From positions 124,001-188,000 of the forward strand of contig CAVOIC010000009.1 in NCBI GenBank assembly GCA_963695985.1: DNA of 64,000 nt, read 5' to 3'. Below the pieces are notes generated by a model. That model was not told where the DNA came from, did not search any database, and saw only the letters and a program-made list of their open reading frames with translations. Origin of the DNA: DATBVX01 sp963695985. Lineage in GTDB: Bacteria > Pseudomonadota > Gammaproteobacteria > Steroidobacterales > Steroidobacteraceae. The position numbers and the translations under genes were made by a program. Shown one piece after another: positions 39,338-47,883 of the stretch (position 1 is its first letter; each line of letters begins with the position of its first letter).

Positions 39338-39413
39338 ACCTTATGGAAGCAGTCCATCGAGGAGACAGCGCGTTCGATCGGCCGCTCCGTGGCCGAGGTT
39401 AGGGCCGCGGAAC

Positions 39414-39656
39414 TCAGGCCTTGCTGCGGTGTTCGTTGATGTAGTCGATGGCCTGCTGGACCGTCGTGATCTTCTCGGCATCCTCGTCCGGGATCTCGGT
39501 CTCGAATTCTTCCTCGAGCGCCATCACCAGCTCGACCGTGTCCAGCGAGTCCGCCCCGAGGTCATCGACAAAAGAGGCGTCGTTGGTCACTTCTTCTTCC
39601 TTCACTCCCAGCTGCTCGGCGACGATCGCTTTAACCTGCTGTTCGACAGTGCTCAT
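39414..39656 (-). CDS. acpP: acyl carrier protein
   Basis: An 80-residue acidic carrier protein with the phosphopantetheine site GADSLDTVELVMALEEEFE (Ser37). A GAGG lies about 11 bases before the ATG. The 240-base gap to fabG upstream is unusually long for this operon and may hold its own promoter, as acpP is often expressed more strongly than its neighbours. Confidence 0.97.
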   Translation of the reverse strand: MSTVEQQVKAIVAEQLGVKEEEVTNDASFVDDLGADSLDTVELVMALEEEFETEIPDEDAEKITTVQQAIDYINEHRSKA

Positions 39657-39896
39657 CGCTGTGGTGTCCTCTTTTGGTCGTACTCGTGGCGGCCCCTTAC
39701 GACCGCATGGGCGCGGTATTCTAGGGGAAGCCCCTGCACGCTGCCACCCAGATCCTGCCCTAGTAGTTGTTTTTCTTGACCTATCGGTGGGTTCTGTGCC
39801 TTAGCGAGCGTAAAGGATAGGTGAAGGCACGACCTCCCGGAACTCACGCTGGGCGTCACCGCTGACCGCTGATCCCGCACCAATGCCGGGCCTCCA
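39657..39896. other. leader region of acpP
   Basis: No gene is seen in the 240 bases between fabG and acpP. On the minus strand a TAGAAT hexamer near 39723 is a possible -10 box for acpP, without a clear -35 partner. The length suggests an acpP-specific promoter or a regulatory leader. Confidence 0.35.
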
Positions 39897-40637
39897 TCAA
39901 GGCATGTACATCCCGCCGTTGACGTGCAGCGTTTCGCCGGTGATGTACCCAGCCTGTGGCGAAGCGAGGAACACCACCGCCGCCGCCACGTCATCCACGG
40001 AGCCCAGACGCCCCAGCGCAATAGGGCCCAGTAACGCCGCACGTTGCTCCTCGCTCAGTGCTCGCGTCATATCGGTGTCGATGAATCCCGGAGCGACCAC
40101 ATTGACCGTGATGCCGCGCGATCCCACCTCGCGCGCCAGCGACTTGCTGAAACCGATGATGCCCGCTTTGGCGGCGGCATAGTTTGCCTGTCCGGCGTTG
40201 CCGATCAGGCCTACCACGGAGGCGATATTGATGATGCGGCCACGGCGTTGCTTCATCATGCCCCGCAGGCACGCTTTCGAGAGCCGGAATACAGAGGACA
40301 GGTTGGTATCGAGGGTCGCCTGCCAGTCCTCCGCTTTCATCCGCAGCAGCAGGGCATCGCGCGTGATACCGGCATTGTTCACGAGAATCGTTGGCGCGCC
40401 TTCGTGCCCTTCGATGTCGGCGATGACTGCCTCGATACTCGCCTCATCGGTGACGTTGAGCACCACGCCCCTGCCTTTATGACCGGCCTCACGTAGTGCC
40501 GCGGCAATTGCTTCGGCGCCCTGTGGCGTCGTTGCCGTGCCAATTACCGTGGCGCGCTGCGCGCCGAGCCCCAAGGCGATGGCCCGGCCGATACCGCGCG
40601 AGGCTCCCGTGACCAGGGCCAGTTGTCCCTCAAGCAT
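39897..40637 (-). CDS. fabG: 3-oxoacyl-[ACP] reductase
   Basis: NADPH-dependent short-chain reductase of fatty acid synthesis, 246 residues. TGASRGIGRAIALGL (10-24) binds the cofactor, ILVNNAGITRD follows, and the catalytic triad is S140-Y153-K157 (INIASVVG, ANYAAAKAG). The PGFIDTDMT block is conserved. ATG 40637 overlaps the end of fabD by 8 bases; a longer frame upstream lies within fabD. Confidence 0.97.
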   Translation of the reverse strand: MLEGQLALVTGASRGIGRAIALGLGAQRATVIGTATTPQGAEAIAAALREAGHKGRGVVLNVTDEASIEAVIADIEGHEGAPTILVNNAGITRDALLLRMKAEDWQATLDTNLSSVFRLSKACLRGMMKQRRGRIINIASVVGLIGNAGQANYAAAKAGIIGFSKSLAREVGSRGITVNVVAPGFIDTDMTRALSEEQRAALLGPIALGRLGSVDDVAAAVVFLASPQAGYITGETLHVNGGMYMP

Positions 40638-41583
40638 TCGATGTCCCCCGACAGCTCGCGATCGCCTCGTCGATGGCTGTGCTCTCTTCCAGCGCTGACA
40701 TCGCGATCTCCTTGCGGTGCTCGATGCGGCGGTTGAGCCCGGTGAGCACCTTCCCCGGACCACATTCCACGATGTGGGTCACGCCCCCGGCGATCATCTG
40801 CCGCACCGTATCGGCCCAACGCACCGGGCTGAACAGCTGCTTCACCAGCGCCTGGCGAATGTCGTCCGGCTCGCCGTGCTTGCGTACATCGACGGTGTAG
40901 ATTTCCGGAACCTGCGGGCGGCGGACCTCGACGTTCTCGAGACGCTCCCGCAGCTTCTCGGCTGCTGGGCGCATCAGCGAGCTGTGTGAGGGCACGCTCA
41001 CCGGGAGCTCGAGCGCGCGTTTTGCGCCTCGTTGCTTGCACGCTTCGATCGCCCGACGTACTGCCGCCGCGTGACCCGCAATCACGACCTGGCCCGGTGC
41101 GTTGAAATTTACGGCTTCAACCACTTCTCCCTGCGCGGCTCCCGCGCAAGCCGCGACCACGTCGGCGTCCTCCAGACCCAGCACCACCACCATCGCCCCC
41201 TGCCCTGCCGGCACGGCCTCCTGCATCACGCGTCCCCGGAAGCGAACGAGGTCCGCAGCCGTGCGAAACTCGAGCGCCTCAGCGCACACGAGGGCGGTGA
41301 ACTCGCCGAGACTGTGGCCCGACATCACCGCAGGCTGCGGACCGCCACGGCGCCGCCAGACGCGCCACACGGCGACGCCGGCCGCCAACAGCGCCGGTTG
41401 CGTACGTTCCGTCGCATTCAAATCTGCTTCGGGCCCGGACTGACACAGCCTCCACAGGTCGTAGCCGAGCACTTCAGAGGCCTCGGCAAAGGTCTGAATG
41501 ACTAGAGGCTCGCTCGCAGCCAGCGAGCTCAACATGCCTACGGATTGGGACCCCTGGCCGGGGAAGACGACTGCGAGTGACAT
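40630..41583 (-). CDS. fabD: malonyl-CoA:ACP transacylase
   Basis: Loads malonyl groups onto ACP. It starts MSLAVVFPGQGSQSVGML; the nucleophile S91 lies in MSGHSLGEFTALV, the conserved QEAVPAGQGAMVVVLG follows, and the catalytic His is in VPSHSSLM. Length 317. First gene of the fabD-fabG-acpP-fabF-mltG-tmk-holB-pilZ run. The usual upstream plsX-fabH-rpmF genes are replaced by a rhombosortase gene. Confidence 0.96.
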   Translation of the reverse strand: MSLAVVFPGQGSQSVGMLSSLAASEPLVIQTFAEASEVLGYDLWRLCQSGPEADLNATERTQPALLAAGVAVWRVWRRRGGPQPAVMSGHSLGEFTALVCAEALEFRTAADLVRFRGRVMQEAVPAGQGAMVVVLGLEDADVVAACAGAAQGEVVEAVNFNAPGQVVIAGHAAAVRRAIEACKQRGAKRALELPVSVPSHSSLMRPAAEKLRERLENVEVRRPQVPEIYTVDVRKHGEPDDIRQALVKQLFSPVRWADTVRQMIAGGVTHIVECGPGKVLTGLNRRIEHRKEIAMSALEESTAIDEAIASCRGTSNA

Positions 41584-41613
41584 GGTCCGCCGCTGATGAG
41601 TGAGCGCGGCGAA

Positions 41614-42159
41614 TTATAGCGGCTTGCGTCGCAGCGTCAGCGCCGCAACCGCGAAGAGTGCCCCGATGGCGCCATAAAGATGTGCATCGACCACGACGGG
41701 ACCGCCAGCCGACTTCGCGCTGTAAGGCATGACGCCCACGGCCTGCTCGTAGGCGAGCTTCACCACTAGAAACACCGCAAGAATCCACGCGTCGGGCTCG
41801 CGTCGGCGCCAGTGTGCCACGGTGCCCGCGGCCATGACGCCATGCAAAGCGCCCGAAACGCCCACGTACCACACCAGATTCGGATTGAGCAGCAGAAATC
41901 CCGCGTCGATGACGATGATCGAGCTGGCCAAGATGATGAGCCAGTGCCGCGGCGTGTAGTCGGCAGCGAACAAGGCCCACATCAGCGCGAGCCCGAGAAG
42001 ATTCAGCGCCAGGTGCGACCAGCCCAGATGCACGACGTGGGCCGTGACGAGTCGCCACCATTCACCTCCGAGTATTGCGTCACGCTGATATCGCAGCAGC
42101 AATCGACCCACGTCACCGGTACTGGCAATTGTCGCCAACAGCAAACAGATGAACAGCAA
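41614..42159 (-). CDS. rhombosortase (rhomboid-family intramembrane serine protease)
   Basis: A polytopic protein with rhomboid landmarks: WWRLVTAHVVHLGWSHLALNLLGL, the nucleophile motif GVSGALHG (S102 from the TTG called here) and the catalytic His in VVDAHLYGAIG (about H160). The extra GALHG and the short length fit rhombosortases, which trim and anchor proteins bearing a C-terminal GlyGly-CTERM tail after type II secretion. The start is unsure: a TTG at 42159 is called, but family-like sequence continues upstream (VIPITERLTAWRKFL), where no ATG, GTG or TTG exists before the stop, leaving an ATT preceded by GGGG as a possible rare start. Divergent from gspG. Confidence 0.82.
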   Translation of the reverse strand: MLFICLLLATIASTGDVGRLLLRYQRDAILGGEWWRLVTAHVVHLGWSHLALNLLGLALMWALFAADYTPRHWLIILASSIIVIDAGFLLLNPNLVWYVGVSGALHGVMAAGTVAHWRRREPDAWILAVFLVVKLAYEQAVGVMPYSAKSAGGPVVVDAHLYGAIGALFAVAALTLRRKPL

Positions 42160-42292
42160 TGCCCACAGCCGTCGGCCGTCCAGGTGCAGGAATTTCCGCC
42201 AGGCCGTGAGCCGCTCGGTAATTGGTATAACCCCTTTGTGCTATGGTGACGTTGACTGTTTATAGCTCAACTTGCGCAATCGAGACATCAGC

Positions 42293-42745
42293 ATGCGTAT
42301 CATCGCTTCGGGGGTCGCGTCGCGTCGTGCCCTGGGATTTACCCTGATCGAAATTCTGGTCGTCGTCGTCATCATCGGCATCCTCGCGGCCATCGTGGCG
42401 CCCCGAATCATGGGTCGTATCGACGATGCGCAGATCGCCAAGGCCCGGCAGGACATCCGCGTTTACGAGACTGCCCTCAACCTGTTCCGTCTCGACAACT
42501 ACAAGTACCCGACCACTGATCAGGGCCTGCAAGCACTCGTGCAGCAGCCGGCGGACCCGAGCATCCGCAACTGGAAGCAGGGTGGCTACGTCGATGGGCT
42601 GAAGAAGGATCCGTGGGGGTACGACTACCAGTACGTCTACCCCGGCACCCACGCTAGCGAATACGACCTCTTTACCCTTGGCGCCGACAATCAGCCGGGC
42701 GGCGAAGGCATCAACGCCGATATCGGCAACTGGAATCTCAACTGA
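42293..42745 (+). CDS. gspG: type II secretion major pseudopilin GspG
   Basis: Major pseudopilin of the secretion piston, 150 residues. The prepilin peptidase site is G15|F16 in RALGFTLIEILVVVVIIGILAAIVAP with Glu at +5 (E20). The C-terminal domain shows KYPTTDQGLQAL, DPWGYDYQYVYPG and the calcium-site region ASEYDLFTLGADNQPGGEG. ATG 42293 gives a typical short basic leader; a TTG at 42272 is possible. First of eight gsp genes; C, D, E and F are not in the window. Confidence 0.96.
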   Translation: MRIIASGVASRRALGFTLIEILVVVVIIGILAAIVAPRIMGRIDDAQIAKARQDIRVYETALNLFRLDNYKYPTTDQGLQALVQQPADPSIRNWKQGGYVDGLKKDPWGYDYQYVYPGTHASEYDLFTLGADNQPGGEGINADIGNWNLN

Positions 42746-42779
42746 CAGCCCGCTGCGGGAGTCTGTCTGACGGTTCCAC

Positions 42780-43334
42780 ATGGGCCGAGTTGCGATGAGC
42801 AGGCGCTGCAAGCCGCGAGCCTCCCTGGGTTTCACGCTCATCGAGATCCTCGTGGTGGTCTTTATCATCGCCATCATGGTCTCGGTGACCGTCATCTCGG
42901 TTCACTCGCTCGGCCGCGACACCGAAATCCGCGACGAGACGCGCCGTCTGGTCGGACTCATCGGCTCGGTGCATGAGCAGGCAGAGATGGAAGGGCGTGA
43001 CTTCGGTCTTCGGCTCAAGGAACAGGAATACGAATTCCTGGCCTACGATGCGCGGCGCGACGAGTGGCAGAGCGTCGAAGATGACGACCTGCTGCGCCAA
43101 CGCCAGCTGCCTCCCGGGCTGAGCTTCCGTCTGCGGCTCGACGGGCGCGAGGCGATACTGCGGCCGCCCGCCGATGCGAAGAAACCGTGGCCGCCCCAGA
43201 TCCAGATCCAGTCGAGCGGCGATCTCAACGCATTCGAACTCAAGCTCCAGCGCGAAGACAGCGACCACGAAGCCACGATCACCGCTAATCAGAACGGCGA
43301 GATCGAGGTCAAAGAAGTGGACGATTCGAAATGA
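42780..43334 (+). CDS. gspH: type II secretion minor pseudopilin GspH
   Basis: 184 residues with a basic leader and a prepilin site G17|F18 followed by TLIEILVVVFIIAIMVSVTV, Glu at +5. The remainder is a beta-rich globular domain (FGLRLKEQEYEFLAYD) as in GspH/FimT-like proteins. It starts 34 bases after gspG and overlaps gspI by 4 bases. Confidence 0.92.
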   Translation: MGRVAMSRRCKPRASLGFTLIEILVVVFIIAIMVSVTVISVHSLGRDTEIRDETRRLVGLIGSVHEQAEMEGRDFGLRLKEQEYEFLAYDARRDEWQSVEDDDLLRQRQLPPGLSFRLRLDGREAILRPPADAKKPWPPQIQIQSSGDLNAFELKLQREDSDHEATITANQNGEIEVKEVDDSK

Positions 43335-43822
43335 TGCGCGCGCGAGGCTTCACGCTGATCGAAGTGCTGGTGGCGCTCGCTATCGTGGCGTTCGGGCTCG
43401 CCGCACTTTTCAGCGTCATCAACCAGAGCGCGCGCGCCTCGAGCTATCTGCGGGAAAAGGCATTCGCGCAGTGGATCGCACTCAACCGCATCACCGAAGC
43501 CCGCCTCGCCGGTCAACCGCCCGCCGACGATGACATGAAGGGCGAGATCACGTACGCAGGGCAGGACTGGCGCTGGGAGCTCAAGACCCTGACGACTCCG
43601 GTGAAGGGCATCGTGCGCCTCGAGGCGCGCGCCCGCCTCGACAGTGGGGCTGAGGATAGCTGGCCCGGCTTCGCCGTCGGCTTCATCGGTGATGCCATGG
43701 CGCAGCCCGGCACACCCTCACCAAACTGGCTGGGCGATCAGAATGCCGCCAAGAAGAATCCGGGCGCGCAGCCCGCTCCGACGAATCCGACCCCGCCGGC
43801 CGGCACCCCGGGGCAGGATTAG
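43331..43822 (+). CDS. gspI: type II secretion minor pseudopilin GspI
   Basis: 163 residues: leader MMRARG with cleavage before F7, then TLIEVLVALAIVAFGLAALFSV with Glu at +5 and the GspI-type WIALNRITEARLAG. The C-terminal 40 residues are Pro/Gly/Ala-rich and probably disordered, an extension beyond the usual length of about 125. GspI forms the pilus tip with GspJ and GspK. Confidence 0.92.
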   Translation: MMRARGFTLIEVLVALAIVAFGLAALFSVINQSARASSYLREKAFAQWIALNRITEARLAGQPPADDDMKGEITYAGQDWRWELKTLTTPVKGIVRLEARARLDSGAEDSWPGFAVGFIGDAMAQPGTPSPNWLGDQNAAKKNPGAQPAPTNPTPPAGTPGQD

Positions 43823-43827
43823 ACGCG

Positions 43828-44448
43828 ATGACGAAGAAGACACCATCGCTGTGCGGGTTCACGCTGATCGAGCTCTTGATCGCAATCTCGATCTTCGTCG
43901 TGATCGGTGTGCTGGCTTATGGTGGCTACAACAACTCGGTCAAGCAGGCGGAGATCGCGCGCGCGGCGATGAAGCGCCTCGGGCAGGTGCAGACCACCAT
44001 GCGCCTGCTCACGCAGGACTTCGAGCAGCTTGCACCGCGCCCGGTGCGTGACGTGCTGGGTGACGGTCGCCTGCCTGCCCTCCTCGCTGATGGCAAGGGA
44101 CAGACACTCTTCTCACTGACACGGGCGGGCTGGACCAATCCGGGCGGCCTGCCGCGCGCCACGCTGCAGCGAATCAGCTACGTGCTCGAAAAGGACAAGC
44201 TGCGCCGTGAGCACTTCACCGTGCTCGATGCCACGCTTGCGAATGAACCCGTGAAGCGCGAGCTGATCGATCAGGTCAAGTCGGTGCAGGTGCGCTTCAT
44301 GGACAACCAGAAACAGTGGCAGCAGCAGTGGCCGCCGCTGACGGCCGCGCCGGCAACGGTGTCACGCCTGCGGCCGATCGCGGTCGAGATCACGCTCGAG
44401 CTCGAGGACTTCGGCGAAATTACACGCCTCATCGAGGTGGACGATTGA
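43828..44448 (+). CDS. gspJ: type II secretion minor pseudopilin GspJ
   Basis: 206 residues: leader MTKKTPSLCG, cleavage before F11, TLIELLIAISIFVVIGVLAYGG with Glu at +5, then MRLLTQDFEQLAPRPVRD and GWTNPGGLPRATLQRISYVLEKDKL, characteristic of GspJ. It is followed almost immediately by gspK. Confidence 0.94.
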   Translation: MTKKTPSLCGFTLIELLIAISIFVVIGVLAYGGYNNSVKQAEIARAAMKRLGQVQTTMRLLTQDFEQLAPRPVRDVLGDGRLPALLADGKGQTLFSLTRAGWTNPGGLPRATLQRISYVLEKDKLRREHFTVLDATLANEPVKRELIDQVKSVQVRFMDNQKQWQQQWPPLTAAPATVSRLRPIAVEITLELEDFGEITRLIEVDD

Positions 44449-44453
44449 CTCCG

Positions 44454-45401
44454 ATGGTTGAGCAGCCACATCAACGCCAGCGCGGCGTCGCGCTGATCAC
44501 TGCCGTTCTGATCGTGGCGCTTGCCACGATCCTGGCGACACAGATCGGCTTCGATAGCGCCCTCGAACAGCGGCGCAGCGGTGCCGTCATGTCGCTCGAC
44601 CAGGCGTTCCTCATCGGGCTCGGAGCTGAAGCCTGGGCGGCCTCCTACCTCAAGACTGACGCGGAGAATTCGAAGCAGGACTTTCTCGCCGAGCGTTGGG
44701 CGACGCCCATTCCACCGATTCCGGTGGAGGGCGGACAGGTCGAGGGCTTAGTCGAGGACATGCAGGGGCGCTTCAACCTCAACAATCTGATTACGGCGGA
44801 AGGCGCGGTAAACCCGGAAGGCCTGCGCCAGTTCCGCAACCTGCTCACCGCGCTGGATCTCGAATCGAAATGGGCGGACATTCTTGCCGACTGGCTCGAT
44901 ACCGACACGCAGCCGGCGTTTCCGGAGGGCGCGGAAGACAACGTCTACACTTCACAGACACCACCGTACCGCGCTGCCAACGGGCCGATCACGAGCGTGA
45001 GCGAGCTGCTGGCGCTGCCGGATTTCGGGGTCGACCGTTACCGCAAACTCAAGCCCTACGTCACCGCGCTGCCGATCGGCACCAAGATCAACCTCTGCAC
45101 GGCGCCCGGCATCGTGATCGATGCACTGAGCGAGGGCACGCGCGAGTTCGGACTCGACGAGCAGAGTCTCGCGCGTTCGCGAACCGATCACTGCTTTCCC
45201 ACCGTCAGCGATCTGCAAGGATCAATTCAAGGCAAGGACTTTGAGCGCATCTCGGACTATATCGGCGAAACGACGTCTTACTTCCGCGTGACGGCGCTGG
45301 TCACTATTGGCACCTCGCAGATGACTCTGTACAGTCTGTTGCATCGCGATGAAACGACGCATCTGGTGCGGCCCGTGATGCGTACGTTCAGCACTGACTG
45401 A
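44454..45401 (+). CDS. gspK: type II secretion minor pseudopilin GspK
   Basis: 315 residues. The leader MVEQPHQRQRG precedes VALITAVLIVALATILATQIGF; Glu at +5 is absent, which is normal for GspK, the tip subunit. Next comes the RFNLNNLI block of GspK and a long alpha domain with NVYTSQTPPYRAANGPITSVSELLAL. ATG 44454 is used; a TTG at 44445 overlapping the gspJ stop is equally possible. Confidence 0.94.
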   Translation: MVEQPHQRQRGVALITAVLIVALATILATQIGFDSALEQRRSGAVMSLDQAFLIGLGAEAWAASYLKTDAENSKQDFLAERWATPIPPIPVEGGQVEGLVEDMQGRFNLNNLITAEGAVNPEGLRQFRNLLTALDLESKWADILADWLDTDTQPAFPEGAEDNVYTSQTPPYRAANGPITSVSELLALPDFGVDRYRKLKPYVTALPIGTKINLCTAPGIVIDALSEGTREFGLDEQSLARSRTDHCFPTVSDLQGSIQGKDFERISDYIGETTSYFRVTALVTIGTSQMTLYSLLHRDETTHLVRPVMRTFSTD

Positions 45402-45416
45402 GCGCCGCTTTTCAAC

Positions 45417-46652
45417 ATGGCAGACACTCTCGTCATTCGCCTTTCCGCGCAGCCGGACACCCCGGCAGGCTGGATGATTGTCGATGCGGCCGGTGCGCGC
45501 CTGAGCGTCCTGCAGTCCGGGCCGCTGACCCTCGCCGCCCCGCAGGCCATCGGCCGCCGAGTCATTGCGCTGGTGCCGGGCATCGAGGTCCTGCAGGCAC
45601 AACCGGAGCTTCCGGTGCGCGGCGGCGCGCGACTCATGCAGGTCGTGCCGTTCGCACTCGAGGAGCACGTGGCGGATGAGATCGAGGGCCTGCACTTCGC
45701 GCTCGGCAAGGCAAGTGCCGCCCACCCCGGGACGCCCGTCGCCGCCCTGCGCCGCGATCGCCTCGACGAATGGCTCACCGCCCTGCGCGCGGCGCAGATC
45801 ACGCCCGATGCCGTGTACGCCGACAGCGCCGTAGTGCCGACCAATCCGGGCCAAATCGTCCTGATGATCGAAGCCGATCGCCTGTACGTGCGCCGCCCCG
45901 GCGAGCCGCCGCTGGTTCTCGAGGCAGAGCCGTTGAGCGAAGCGCTGGAGCTCATTGCGCTTGCGGCTGACAGCAACGTGGTTCTCTATCTCACGAAAGG
46001 CGACTGGCAGCGCCACCAGGCAGTTATCGACCCGCTGCGTGAGCGCCTGGCGAGTCTCAAGGTGCAGTTGCTCCCCGACGGGGCCTTGCCGCTGCTCGCG
46101 CAGCAGGCGATCACGGATCCGCCAATCAATCTGCTGCAAGGCGGGTACACGCCGCACACCAAGCTGGGCGATCAGTGGCGCAGCTGGCGCGTGGCGGCGA
46201 TCCTCGGCGGATGTTTCATCGCCTTGAATCTGCTCGGCAAGGGCGTCGAAATCTGGCATCTCAAGAGCACCGAGAAAGCGCTCGATGATTCGATCGTCCA
46301 GGTGTTTCGCGAAGCGATGCCAGGCGAACAGAACGCCGTCGACGCGCGACGGCGCATGGAAGCGCGCCTCATGGTGCTGCACGGCTCGAGCAGCGGTCCG
46401 AGCGCAAATCTCCTCGATATGCTGAACGTCATCCGGGCCGCGGTGTTACAGGTTCCGGACGCCAAGGTCGAGGCTTTCAGCTTCCGCGGTACGGTGCTCG
46501 ACCTGCGCGTCGCCGCCAGTGACGTCGATAGTCTTGACCGGCTGCGCCGTGTAGTTACGGATGGAGGGCTGCAGGCAGAACTGCAGTCGTCCAACGCCAG
46601 CGAAGCGGGTGTCGAAGGGCGCATCCAGGTCAAGGGGCGCGGCACCTCATGA
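45417..46652 (+). CDS. gspL: type II secretion assembly-platform protein GspL
   Basis: 411 residues: an actin-like cytoplasmic domain (about 1-240, beginning DTLVIRLSAQPDTPAGWMIVD and with ARLMQVVPFALEEHVADEIEGLHFALG), one membrane helix (about 260-278, VAAILGGCFIALNLLGKG) and a ferredoxin-like periplasmic domain. GspL recruits the GspE ATPase and pairs with GspM, whose gene overlaps by 4 bases. Confidence 0.93.
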   Translation: MADTLVIRLSAQPDTPAGWMIVDAAGARLSVLQSGPLTLAAPQAIGRRVIALVPGIEVLQAQPELPVRGGARLMQVVPFALEEHVADEIEGLHFALGKASAAHPGTPVAALRRDRLDEWLTALRAAQITPDAVYADSAVVPTNPGQIVLMIEADRLYVRRPGEPPLVLEAEPLSEALELIALAADSNVVLYLTKGDWQRHQAVIDPLRERLASLKVQLLPDGALPLLAQQAITDPPINLLQGGYTPHTKLGDQWRSWRVAAILGGCFIALNLLGKGVEIWHLKSTEKALDDSIVQVFREAMPGEQNAVDARRRMEARLMVLHGSSSGPSANLLDMLNVIRAAVLQVPDAKVEAFSFRGTVLDLRVAASDVDSLDRLRRVVTDGGLQAELQSSNASEAGVEGRIQVKGRGTS

Positions 46653-47137
46653 AGGAGCTGTGGGAGCGTTTCAATGCCTGGCGCGCGGGCCTCGCCGAGC
46701 GCGAGCGCCGGCTCGTGACCTGGGGCGGCGTCGGGGCGGTGGCGCTGCTGTTCCTGAGCCTGATCGTATTGCCGCTCTACTCCACGGCCGGCCACGCTGA
46801 GCAACGGGTTGAGCGCAAGCGCAATGACCTCGCCTGGATGCACAGTGTTGCCGGCGAGCTGCGGGCAGCGGGACCCGCGCAGGCTTCGAGCCAGTCCCTG
46901 GTGCTCATCGTCGATCAGACGGCACGAAGTGCCGGACTGGCCGCGTCGTTGCGTGATACGCAACCCAGCGGCACCGGCGGTATCCGCGTGCGTCTCGAGT
47001 CCGCGCCCTTCGACGTGATGGTAGCCTGGCTGGCCGATCTCTCGCAGCACCAGGGACTCGTCATCGAGTCCGCCACCGTGGATCGCACTTCCGGCACCGG
47101 CATCGTCAACGCCAGCCTGATCATGCGCAAAGGCTGA
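46649..47137 (+). CDS. gspM: type II secretion assembly-platform protein GspM
   Basis: 162 residues: short cytoplasmic start with RERRLVTWGGVGAVALLFLSLIVLPL as membrane helix (about 28-50), a coiled-coil segment and a ferredoxin-like periplasmic domain. The length and layout fit GspM, and its place directly after gspL confirms it. Confidence 0.9.
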   Translation: MKELWERFNAWRAGLAERERRLVTWGGVGAVALLFLSLIVLPLYSTAGHAEQRVERKRNDLAWMHSVAGELRAAGPAQASSQSLVLIVDQTARSAGLAASLRDTQPSGTGGIRVRLESAPFDVMVAWLADLSQHQGLVIESATVDRTSGTGIVNASLIMRKG

Positions 47138-47139
47138 CC

Positions 47140-47883
47140 GTGCGCAAGGCGCTGCCGCTTGTTGCCGCGGGCATCATTTCCTTCCTGCTGACTCTGCTGG
47201 CCATCTTGCCGGCCAGTATCGTCGCGAGTGTCCTGCCGCCGGCGATCACGCTGGGCTTGACCAGCGGCACCCTCTGGAACGGCAGCACGGACTCGCTCGT
47301 CGTTCATGGCCAGCCTCTCGGCGCATTGCACTGGACGCTGCGCCCGCTGAGCCTCTTCATTGGCCGGCTGGCGTTCGATGGGGAGCTGTTACGTAGCGAC
47401 GGACAGGCACGTGGTCGGGTCGCGCTCGGGATCGGCGGCCGTGTCTCGGCACGCAACCTCGACATCCACCTGCCTCTGTCCGGCCTTCCGGCCGGCATCG
47501 CGCCCCGTGGCTGGGGCGGAGTCGTTCACGCTCAGGTGCAAAGTTTCGAGCTGGCACCACGGGCGGCGCCGCGGATCGTGGGATCCATCGAGCTGCGCGG
47601 CCTGCAGGCGCCTCCTCCGGGAGGCGCCGCCATTGGCAGCTATGCCGTGACTTTCCCCGAGGCACCGGCACCTGATGGGAGACTCGTCGGTCAGTTGAAG
47701 GATCTCGAGGGCCCAATGCAGGTGAGCGGCACAGTAGCCATCGCTGCGGATCGCAGTTACGTGATCGAGGGTGTGGTCGCGCCGCGCGCCGGCGCTTCGC
47801 AGGCCGTTACGGATACCTTGAAATTTCTGGGCGCCCCCGACGCGCAGGGACGTCGCCCCTTCTCACTCGCTGGCACCTACTGA
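47140..47883 (+). CDS. gspN: type II secretion protein GspN
   Basis: 247 residues: one N-terminal membrane helix (LVAAGIISFLLTLLAILPASIVASVLP) and a periplasmic beta-rich domain with SGTLWNGSTDSLVVHGQPLGALHWTLRPLSL, the recognisable GspN block. GspN is an optional part of the system. The start is GTG 47140, 2 bases after gspM. Its last 21 bases overlap the end of the convergent helicase gene. Confidence 0.92.
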   Translation: MRKALPLVAAGIISFLLTLLAILPASIVASVLPPAITLGLTSGTLWNGSTDSLVVHGQPLGALHWTLRPLSLFIGRLAFDGELLRSDGQARGRVALGIGGRVSARNLDIHLPLSGLPAGIAPRGWGGVVHAQVQSFELAPRAAPRIVGSIELRGLQAPPPGGAAIGSYAVTFPEAPAPDGRLVGQLKDLEGPMQVSGTVAIAADRSYVIEGVVAPRAGASQAVTDTLKFLGAPDAQGRRPFSLAGTY

